Below, one piece after another: positions 1 through 5,775 of a stretch of DNA of 11,504 nt (position 1 is its first letter; each line of letters begins with the position of its first letter). The notes under the pieces were generated by a model. It did not search any database. It had not been told where the DNA came from and saw nothing but the letters and a program-made list of their open reading frames with translations. The stretch comes from Loktanella sp. (GTDB taxonomy: Bacteria > Pseudomonadota > Alphaproteobacteria > Rhodobacterales > Rhodobacteraceae), in the NCBI GenBank assembly GCA_003551805.1, contig PUNR01000009.1:1-11504 (forward strand), read 5' to 3'. A program made the translations under genes and the position numbers.

Positions 1-103
1 GCGTGAAAATGGGGCTGGGGGTTGTCAGCGGCAGGTTGCCGTCGGAATTCGGGAAATAGGGCGCGAGGCACGCAATATGCGGATCGGTCAGCCAGAAAAG
101 ATC
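1..103 (-). pseudogene. IS5-type transposase N-terminus, decayed fragment
   Basis: Read on the minus strand from 103 to 1, the frame gives DLFWLTDPHIACLAPYFP followed by NSDG. This has the look of the N-terminus of IS5-family (IS427-like) transposases, which commonly begin MSDLFWL and have a YFP or FFP motif about 15 residues later. The frame is open up to position 142 and closed there by a stop (TGA at 143-145). It has no ATG, GTG or TTG at the expected place before DLFWL, so the natural start appears lost. Below about position 35 the translation stops resembling the family (the usual PRVDDRR segment is not seen), which suggests an indel or a junction. The rest, if any, lies outside the window. 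The family call comes from a short match, so it is tentative. Confidence 0.5.
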
Positions 104-128
104 AGGCCTATCACCGCTTCGTTTTCGG

Positions 129-140
129 GTGGTGAACCAC
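129..140. repeat. Short inverted repeat GTGGT-ga-ACCAC
   Basis: Two perfect 5-base arms flank a 2-base centre. It lies just upstream of the transposase-like fragment in that fragment's reading direction, so it may belong to the untranslated start of the same decayed insertion sequence. No terminal inverted repeat or target duplication could be delimited. Confidence 0.3.
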
Positions 141-272
141 GCTCAGGAGCGAAATTTAATGGGCCGTGATCCTAGCCGCTGGCTACGAGTCCGCCCCCAG
201 TGTCGTGTTGAAAGCTCTCAGGCCCACTTTACACACCGCGCTGGACGCCAAAGGCTGGCAGGGCCACTAGCA

Positions 273-293
273 CGGGTTTAACCCGCTTCGGGT
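273..293. repeat. Two overlapping, mutually exclusive hairpins
   Basis: CGGGTT-t-AACCCG (273-285) is a perfect inverted repeat with 6-base arms and a 1-base centre. Its right arm also pairs with CGGGT at 289-293 across a ctt loop (ACCCG-ctt-CGGGT, 281-293). Only one of the two can form at once in a single strand. It lies about 30 bases upstream of the EcfG-like -35 element, so in DNA it could be a protein site. No T-run follows on either strand, so it is not a standard terminator. Confidence 0.4.
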
Positions 294-321
294 ACGACAC
301 AAGCGCGTCTGGTCCGCTGTA

Positions 322-346
322 GGAACACCTGGTGTTTTCACGCGTT
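322..346 (+). promoter_or_regulatory. EcfG-type general stress promoter (GGAAC-N16-CGTT)
   Basis: GGAAC at 322-326 and CGTT at 343-346 are separated by exactly 16 bases. This matches the GGAAC-N16/17-CGTT consensus of the alphaproteobacterial extracytoplasmic sigma factor EcfG, the effector of the PhyR-NepR general stress response. The element points at the DUF3008 gene and would start transcription near 352-356, leaving a leader of about 60 bases. The match is exact in the core, but the motif is short and no sigma-factor gene is in the window. Not every Rhodobacterales genome carries this system. Confidence 0.5.
324..336. promoter_or_regulatory. Palindrome AACACC-t-GGTGTT over the -35 element
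   Basis: Two perfect 6-base arms flank a single central base. The left arm shares three bases with the GGAAC -35 element, and the rest fills the first half of the promoter spacer. A bound dimeric regulator here would compete with sigma factor. No matching regulator is encoded in the window, so the role is inferred from position only. Confidence 0.3.
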
Positions 347-358
347 GATCGCGAATGA

Positions 359-376
359 CCTGTCTGACCCGACAGG
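359..376 (+). promoter_or_regulatory. 5' leader hairpin CCTGTC-6nt-GACAGG
   Basis: Perfect 6-base arms flank the loop tgaccc. If transcription starts from the EcfG-like promoter, this stem lies within about ten bases of the RNA 5' end and about 24 bases before the Shine-Dalgarno sequence. It would leave the ribosome site free but could protect the 5' end of the message. No T-run follows, so a terminator is unlikely. Confidence 0.35.
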
Positions 377-412
377 GTTGGGATGTTTGCGATATCAACG
401 AAAGGAAAACCC

Positions 413-598
413 ATGCCAGCCAAATCCAAAGCACAACAACGCGCGGCGGGTGCAGCGCTTTCTGCCAAGCGCGGGGAGACCAAGGTCGGTGACCTCGTTG
501 GTGCGTCAAAAGAGATGTACGATTCAATGACCGAGAAAGAACTAGAGGATTACGCTGCGACCGAGCATGACGATTTGCCGGAAAAGAAAGACGATTGA
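413..598 (+). CDS. DUF3008 family small protein
   Basis: A 61-residue protein of unknown function. It opens MPAKSKAQQRAAGAAL, the signature start of the DUF3008 family, followed by SAKRGE at about 17-22. The N-terminal third is basic and alanine-rich, the middle reads VGASKEMYDSMTEKELEDYA, and the tail is strongly acidic with a lysine pair. There is no signal peptide or membrane segment, so it should be cytosolic. I chose ATG at 413 because AAAGGA (401-406) sits at proper spacing; the frame also has an earlier ATG at 383 that would add ten residues outside the family pattern. The upstream GGAAC-N16-CGTT element suggests stress induction (inference). Its stop abuts the stop of the convergent CoA-transferase gene with no bases between. 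I do not assign a biochemical role. Confidence 0.8.
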   Translation: MPAKSKAQQRAAGAALSAKRGETKVGDLVGASKEMYDSMTEKELEDYAATEHDDLPEKKDD

Positions 599-601
599 TC
601 A
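596..601. other. Head-to-head stop codons sharing a TGATCA palindrome
   Basis: TGA at 596-598 ends the plus-strand DUF3008 gene, and TCA at 599-601 is the TGA of the minus-strand CoA-transferase gene. The two coding regions meet with zero spacing, so no intergenic terminator can exist for either, and each transcript must run into the other gene. Confidence 0.9.
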
Positions 602-2410
602 CGTCGCAACCCGCCGCAAGGCACCGCGCAAGGCCCGCGCGGTCAGGCTGGTGTCGTTGTCGTATCCCATCCGTGCCATAGCTTCTTTTTCCTGCGGATG
701 TGGCGGACCAGTCAGCGAGGACCCCAACAACCGCATTTTGCCCGATAGCGTGGGGGACAGGTCTTTCAGCTCTGCCAAAGCCGGCAGGAGTACGCGCTCG
801 ATCGCGTCAAAATCAGAGCCGAAGGGGAAATCCTGCAACGATGCACGATGCGGCCTTAGCCAATGCGAGACCGTTTTGGGCAAGTTGCTGCGACATGCCG
901 ACGGTAGCTGAAAGTCTGCGGCTAGCTTTCCCGATTTCTTGGCTTTAGCCACCAATTCATCCTGAAAACGGCTGTCTGTGATCTGTAGCAGTGCAGCGAT
1001 GACATCCGCGTCCGATTGGCCGCGCAAATCAGCGATGCCGTATTCGGTGACCACAATATCGCGCATGTGGCGCGGGACGCTGACGGTCGGCACGTCCCAG
1101 CGGATATTGCTTTGCAGTTTTCCGCCGCTCATCCGCGTGGCGGGCAGGGCGATAATTGCGCGGGCACCGTCCAAGGCAAAAGCCTGTTCGACAAAGTTGA
1201 ACTGCCCGCCCACGCCGCTGACGACTTTACCGTCGGCAAGGCTGTCTGACATCACATCGCCCAAGGCGGACACCTGCATGGCCCCGTTGATGAAACGGGC
1301 ATCGGTGCGGGCGGCGCGTTTGGCCGTTTCATCGCCGTATAGCGCATTGGTAAAGCTGACAGGCATCATCGCGATTTTTGCGCGGCTTGCGCTGTCCATA
1401 TCGCGCAGGCGGGCATAGAAATCGCGGGTTTCGACGAAAAAGCCGGCATGGATTGCGATGCCGTCAACCTCGCGCCTGATGATACCTTTTTCAAACAACG
1501 CCAGCACGCCGTTCACCAGCATTTCGGTGACAGCGTAAAGGCCGGTGTCAAACTGACCGCCGGGGTCATGCGCGATGGTGAAAGGGCAGTCGCGCTGGAC
1601 CGCATCGGCATCGCCACGATCGCGCAAGAGAAGCGCGTGGGCAACCGTGTCGCCCAAAGCGCCGATACCGATCTGCAAGGTGCCGCCATCCGGGACCAGA
1701 CGGGAAATATGCAGACCCATCGCATGATCTGCCTCGCTTAGCGGGCGGCGTGGTGCGGAAAACAGCTCGAACGGTGCGGGCGGGTCCAGAACCATGTCGG
1801 CTTCTTCCGGTCCGAGGATGGCATCTTGGCCGTGCATAAACGGCATTTGCGGGTTGGTTTCAAAGACTGCGGTGAAATCCAGCGTGCCTTGGCGGCGCAT
1901 CCTGAACAGATCGGTCGAGATGTCGGTGTTTGAACACAGGCTGAACTGTTCATCCTGTTCCGCGACAAGCTGCATCACCACATTGGGGCGTTGTGCGACC
2001 AGCACGTCGCGGGCGTGGGTGTAATTGGCCGAGATATAGGATTGCTGCACCGATTTCACATTCAGCCAGCGGCCAGCCATCAGGAAAAATTCGCTGATCT
2101 TTATGTTTGATGGCAAGTTGTCGTCGCGCAGCAGGCGGGCGTAAAGCAATTCGGGATAGGCCCCGAACAGCCGGTCCATCGCGGGTTCCAGAAAGCGGCG
2201 TTGGACATCCGATTCCAGTTCCGGCCGTTCCAAGGTCAGGGCGGTAAAGATCGACAGGCTGATGTCAGGATCATCGCACGCTGCCTGCACCAGCGCATTG
2301 ACCAACGTGACAGGTTTGCCCAATCCAAGGGGCAGCGCCAGACGGATGTCGCCACCTGTCTTGTCCACGATGGCGCTGACGATTGCCTTTGCATCTTGGT
2401 CACGCAGCAT
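599..2410 (-). CDS. Acetyl-CoA hydrolase / acyl-CoA:carboxylate CoA-transferase family protein
   Basis: A 603-residue enzyme of the family that hydrolyses acetyl-CoA or moves CoA between acetate and other acyl groups, probably cytosolic. The N-terminal half carries TLQIGIGALGD (244-254). The likely catalytic glutamate is E296 in VTEML, aligned with the (H/Y)-(S/T)-E-(M/V) glutamate that forms the glutamyl-CoA thioester in family members. The C-terminal domain has GVGGQFNF (399-406), IALPAT (420-425) and VTEYGIADLRG (454-464), all typical. The spacing between QIGIG and the catalytic glutamate (about 45 residues) is longer than I expect in the 430-500-residue relatives, and the whole protein is longer too. 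The ATG lies 3 bases after the fadJ stop, with GGAAAGG about 10 bases upstream inside fadJ, so it is the last gene of the fad operon. Inferred role: release or exchange of CoA from beta-oxidation products. Substrate not determined. Confidence 0.85.
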   Translation of the reverse strand: MLRDQDAKAIVSAIVDKTGGDIRLALPLGLGKPVTLVNALVQAACDDPDISLSIFTALTLERPELESDVQRRFLEPAMDRLFGAYPELLYARLLRDDNLPSNIKISEFFLMAGRWLNVKSVQQSYISANYTHARDVLVAQRPNVVMQLVAEQDEQFSLCSNTDISTDLFRMRRQGTLDFTAVFETNPQMPFMHGQDAILGPEEADMVLDPPAPFELFSAPRRPLSEADHAMGLHISRLVPDGGTLQIGIGALGDTVAHALLLRDRGDADAVQRDCPFTIAHDPGGQFDTGLYAVTEMLVNGVLALFEKGIIRREVDGIAIHAGFFVETRDFYARLRDMDSASRAKIAMMPVSFTNALYGDETAKRAARTDARFINGAMQVSALGDVMSDSLADGKVVSGVGGQFNFVEQAFALDGARAIIALPATRMSGGKLQSNIRWDVPTVSVPRHMRDIVVTEYGIADLRGQSDADVIAALLQITDSRFQDELVAKAKKSGKLAADFQLPSACRSNLPKTVSHWLRPHRASLQDFPFGSDFDAIERVLLPALAELKDLSPTLSGKMRLLGSSLTGPPHPQEKEAMARMGYDNDTSLTARALRGALRRVAT

Positions 2411-2413
2411 CGG

Positions 2414-4492
2414 TTACAGACCTTTCCAGCCCGGATCGGGGCGGAAGCGCGGGCCATATTCTGTTTCCAGTTCCTTTAGCCGGTCCTGGATCGCGGCATA
2501 GCCGCGGCTGCGGGCATAATGCATCGGACCGCCCCGAAACGGGGCAAAGCCGGTTGCGAATATCATCGCGCCATCAATGTCATCGACATCGTGGGCGACG
2601 CCGTTGCGCAGACATTCAACGCAAGCGTCAAGCATGGGCAGGATCAGACGGTCGGTCAGATCATCCGGCCCGCCGCTGGCGTCAGGCTTTGGGGTGCCGT
2701 GTGACCATGAATAGAAGCCCTGTCCTGCTTTTTTGCCAGTCTCGCCCGCTTCGACCTTTTCGCGCAGGCGCGCGCTGATTTCGGGCATCGGTTTGTCGAG
2801 ATTGTCTTTCAGGCTTTCGGCCACATGCAGGCAGACATCCAGACCGACCTGATCGCTAAGTGCTACCGGCCCGAGAGGCATACCAAAAGCTATTGCTGCA
2901 CTGTCGATCACCTCTTTCGGGACGCCTTCGTCCATCAGCACCATGGCTTCCATCAGATAGGGGGTCAGGGCGCGGTTCACCAGAAAGCCGGGGTAGTCGG
3001 CAAGGCGGACAGGCAAACGGTCGATACTGCCGCAAAAGGCGGTCAGGCGGCGGATCACGTCGTCATCTGTGCTGTCGTGGTGGATGATTTCGACAAGCTG
3101 CATCTTGCTGACCGGATTGAAGAAATGCAGACCAGCGAATTGCGCCGCGTTTGGTGCGGCGTCGCGCAAGGTGGTCAGTTTCAGGCTGGATGTGTTGGAG
3201 GCAAGGAGCGCGCTTTCCTTCATCCGCCCTTTCAATCCGGCATAGATCTTTTCCTTCACGTCGGCTGTTTCTGGTCCGGCTTCGATCACCAGATCGGCAC
3301 GGGCGATGCCGTAGCCTTTGGGGTCGGGCATCAGCCGGTCCAATGCGTCGCGTGTTTCTTGGCTGTTCAAATGCGCATCTTTGCAGATGTCCCGCGCCTG
3401 TTTGATCGCCTTGCCCAAAGGGTCAAGGTCCAGATCACCCAGCGTGACGGTCTTGCCTTTGATCGCGGCCCAAGCGGCAATTTCCGCGCCCATCGCACCC
3501 GCGCCAATGACGTGGAGATGGGAGATGCCATCATCACCGCGTGCATCGTCTTTCAACGCCTGACGGAGGAAAAAAACCCGGCGCAGGTTCTTGCTGGTGT
3601 CGGTGTCCAGTAATTGCGCGAAGCTTTCGATCTCGGCGTTTTGCATTGCTTCGGGGTCGTCGCCATGCATTTCCCACAGATCGATCAGGGCATGGGGGGC
3701 GGGGTAATGGGCCTTTGGTGCTTTCTTTTCGGTCTTGGACCGCATCTGCCGTGCTGCCAGATTGCGTGCGGTCTCGAATCCGAAGGCGCGGGCCTTTAGC
3801 CCCGGACCGTCGCGGTCGATCTTGCCATCAACGACAGCCGCAACAGCGGCAGCGATATGGCGTTCTTCGGTCACGATGTCGGCGATACCGAGCTGTTTGG
3901 CCTTTTTTGTATGCGCAGTCTTGCCGGTCAGCATCAGCGTCATCGCCTCGGTCGGGTCGATCAGCGCGGGCAGGCGGAAGGTGCCGCCAAGACCGGGATG
4001 CAAACCCAACTGCACTTCGGGAAAGCCGAAAGACGCACCTTCGACAGCGATACGCCAGTCGCAGGCCAAGGCGATTTCAAATCCGGCACCCAAGGCCGCG
4101 CCATGCACGATGCAGATTGTCGGGCAGTTCAGGGCTGCAAGCCGGTCCAACACCGCATGCCCTTGGCGTAGAAGGTCAACCGCGCCTTCGTCGCCCATTG
4201 CGTCAAAGCCAGAGATATCCGCCCCTGCGGCGAAACCAGCAGGCTTGCCGGAACGGATGACAATTGCGCGGGGCATGTCTTTTTCAATGTGGTCGAGTTC
4301 GGTGGATAACCCTTCAATCACCTCGCGCGATACGGTGTTGAGCGCGCTTTCGCCGTGGTCCAGCACCAGCCAGAGGATGCCATCCTCGGTCTTGCCGCTT
4401 GACCATGGGCCGCCGTCCGTAACGACCGGCCCCAGTTCCAGTTTCGTCTTGCCCAAGTGGTGCAGAACGGGTCCATGGGTTGAATGCGTCAT
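2414..4492 (-). CDS. fadJ: Bifunctional enoyl-CoA hydratase / 3-hydroxyacyl-CoA dehydrogenase (fatty acid oxidation alpha subunit)
   Basis: A 692-residue multifunctional enzyme for the hydration and NAD-dependent oxidation steps of beta-oxidation, cytosolic, expected to form a complex with the thiolase. The hydratase domain (about 35-220) has the oxyanion-hole segments AGFAAGADISGF (85-96) and HGAALGAGFE (130-139), with the two expected catalytic glutamates at E139 and E159 (FPEVQLG). The dehydrogenase domain starts at the NAD fold IGAGAMG (329-335). It continues with SNTSSL (432-437) and HFFNP, where H456 and E468 form the catalytic pair at the same 12-residue spacing as in E. coli FadB, and PGFLVNR (501-507). 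The C-terminal helical part contains GKKAGQGFYSW (586-596) and the degenerate second repeat FATGFAPFRGG (645-655). The start is ATG at 4492: its A is the last base of the thiolase stop (TAATG), with GGAG at 4501-4504. FadJ and FadB cannot be separated with certainty; the N-terminus has about 25 residues before the usual family start. Confidence 0.93.
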   Translation of the reverse strand: MTHSTHGPVLHHLGKTKLELGPVVTDGGPWSSGKTEDGILWLVLDHGESALNTVSREVIEGLSTELDHIEKDMPRAIVIRSGKPAGFAAGADISGFDAMGDEGAVDLLRQGHAVLDRLAALNCPTICIVHGAALGAGFEIALACDWRIAVEGASFGFPEVQLGLHPGLGGTFRLPALIDPTEAMTLMLTGKTAHTKKAKQLGIADIVTEERHIAAAVAAVVDGKIDRDGPGLKARAFGFETARNLAARQMRSKTEKKAPKAHYPAPHALIDLWEMHGDDPEAMQNAEIESFAQLLDTDTSKNLRRVFFLRQALKDDARGDDGISHLHVIGAGAMGAEIAAWAAIKGKTVTLGDLDLDPLGKAIKQARDICKDAHLNSQETRDALDRLMPDPKGYGIARADLVIEAGPETADVKEKIYAGLKGRMKESALLASNTSSLKLTTLRDAAPNAAQFAGLHFFNPVSKMQLVEIIHHDSTDDDVIRRLTAFCGSIDRLPVRLADYPGFLVNRALTPYLMEAMVLMDEGVPKEVIDSAAIAFGMPLGPVALSDQVGLDVCLHVAESLKDNLDKPMPEISARLREKVEAGETGKKAGQGFYSWSHGTPKPDASGGPDDLTDRLILPMLDACVECLRNGVAHDVDDIDGAMIFATGFAPFRGGPMHYARSRGYAAIQDRLKELETEYGPRFRPDPGWKGL

Positions 4493-5775
4493 TACACAGT
4501 CTCCAGCATCATGGCACCGCCCAGACCGCCACCGATACATTCGGTCGCGATGCCGCGTTTCTTGCCTAGCCGTTTCAGCGCATTGGCAAGGTGCAGCACA
4601 ATCCGGTTGCCGCTGGTGCCGACCGGGTGGCCCAGTGAAATCGCACCGCCGTCAATGTTCAGCTGATCGCGTTCAATCCGGCCAAAGGCGGTTTCAAGGC
4701 CCAGAACCGCGCGGCAGAAATCAGCGTCATCCCATGCGGCAATGCAGGACAGCACTTGGGCTGCAAATGCTTCGTTCAATTCCCACAGGTCGATGTCGGC
4801 GACGTCAAGATTATGGCGCTTTGTCAGTGCTGTGGACGCCAGCACCGGCCCCAACCCCATGACGGACGGATCAAGGGCGGACCATGCGCTGTCCATGATG
4901 CGTGCGATCGGCGTCAGGCCGTGCTTTTCTACCGCGTCTTCTGACGCGACAATCACCCATGATGCGCCGTCGCTGATCTGGCTGGCATTGCCTGCGGTGA
5001 CCTTGCCATAGGGTTTTTCAAAGGCCGGTTTGGGTTTGGCAAGCCCCGCCAGATCGCTGTCGGGCCGCACGCCGTTGTCACGGGTGTAAACGACGCCATC
5101 CCGATCAAAGGCGGGCATCACTTCGTCATCCAGCCAGCCTTCTTGCTGCGCGCGGGCTAGGCGGTGGTGGCTTTGCATTGCGTAGGTATCGGCGGCTTCC
5201 CGGTCGATGTTGAAATGATGGGCAAGCAGTTCTGCGGTCTGGCCCATGTTCAGCGCTGTGATCGGGTCGGTCAGGCCACGTTCCAGCCCGATGATTGGTT
5301 TGAAGAACTTTGGCCGCAATCCGGCCATCGCCTTTGCCTGCGCGGCGGGCCCTTTGGCCTGCGCCATCTGGCCGAACCATTCCACGGCGGATTTGCGCAG
5401 GACAAGGGGTGCATGGCTTAACGCCTCTGCCCCGCCGGCAAGGATCATGTCGTGCGATCCTTCGCGGATGTAGCGATAGGCGGTGTCGATGGATTGCATG
5501 CCTGAACCGCAATTGATCTGCGTGGTAAAGGCGACCATTTCGGCACCCAAGCCAAGGCGCAGCGCGGCAACGCGGGCCGGGTTCATCTCATCCTGCAGGA
5601 CATTGACGCAGCCGAGGATCACCAGATCAAGGGCGCGGCTGTCGAAGTTCTGCCGCGCCAGCAAAGGGCGCCCGCATTGCACCGCAAGATCAACCGGCGT
5701 GAACGGGCCGGGGCCTGATTTGGCTTTCAGAAACGGTGTCCGGGCACCATCGACCAGATAGACGGGACGGGTCAT
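4492..5775 (-). CDS. fadI: Acetyl-CoA C-acyltransferase (thiolase, fatty acid oxidation beta subunit)
   Basis: A 427-residue thiolase that cleaves 3-ketoacyl-CoA with CoA to acetyl-CoA and a shortened acyl-CoA. All four active-site motifs are present: nucleophile C89 in INCGSGMQS, N334-E335 in WELNEAFA, H383 in GHPVGTSG, and the second cysteine C413 in ECIGGGLGG. The last motif usually reads GGGQG; here leucine replaces glutamine, a mild deviation. The protein opens PVYLVDGARTPF, as expected of the family, and its length is nearer FadI (about 436) than FadA (about 387). Its ATG overlaps the fadE stop by four bases (ATGA), and its own stop shares a base with the fadJ start, so translation is likely coupled on both sides. 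It is expected to work in complex with the FadJ product. Confidence 0.92.
   Translation of the reverse strand: MTRPVYLVDGARTPFLKAKSGPGPFTPVDLAVQCGRPLLARQNFDSRALDLVILGCVNVLQDEMNPARVAALRLGLGAEMVAFTTQINCGSGMQSIDTAYRYIREGSHDMILAGGAEALSHAPLVLRKSAVEWFGQMAQAKGPAAQAKAMAGLRPKFFKPIIGLERGLTDPITALNMGQTAELLAHHFNIDREAADTYAMQSHHRLARAQQEGWLDDEVMPAFDRDGVVYTRDNGVRPDSDLAGLAKPKPAFEKPYGKVTAGNASQISDGASWVIVASEDAVEKHGLTPIARIMDSAWSALDPSVMGLGPVLASTALTKRHNLDVADIDLWELNEAFAAQVLSCIAAWDDADFCRAVLGLETAFGRIERDQLNIDGGAISLGHPVGTSGNRIVLHLANALKRLGKKRGIATECIGGGLGGAMMLETV

Larger units (their letters stand above)
143..412. other. Non-coding region upstream of the DUF3008 gene
   Basis: No frame here looks like protein; the short open frames on both strands have arginine/serine-rich, noise-like translations. 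The stretch holds a nested pair of hairpins (273-293), an EcfG-like promoter (322-346) with a palindrome across its -35 element (324-336), a leader hairpin (359-376) and a Shine-Dalgarno sequence AAAGGA at 401-406. The left part, to about 250, shows nothing I recognise and may be insertion-sequence debris. Confidence 0.6.

Noticed and set aside
200..300. GTGTCGT (200-206) and ACGACAC (294-300) as possible ends of a mobile element
   Set aside because: Only seven bases match, no target duplication is seen, and the enclosed 87 bases encode nothing.
2825..3613. A 262-codon plus-strand open frame opposite fadJ
   Set aside because: It is antisense to the dehydrogenase domain of FadJ with no recognisable domain; open antisense frames are expected at this GC content.
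3735..4862. A 375-codon plus-strand open frame across the fadJ/fadI junction
   Set aside because: Serine/proline/arginine-rich translation without motifs, crossing two well-supported genes.
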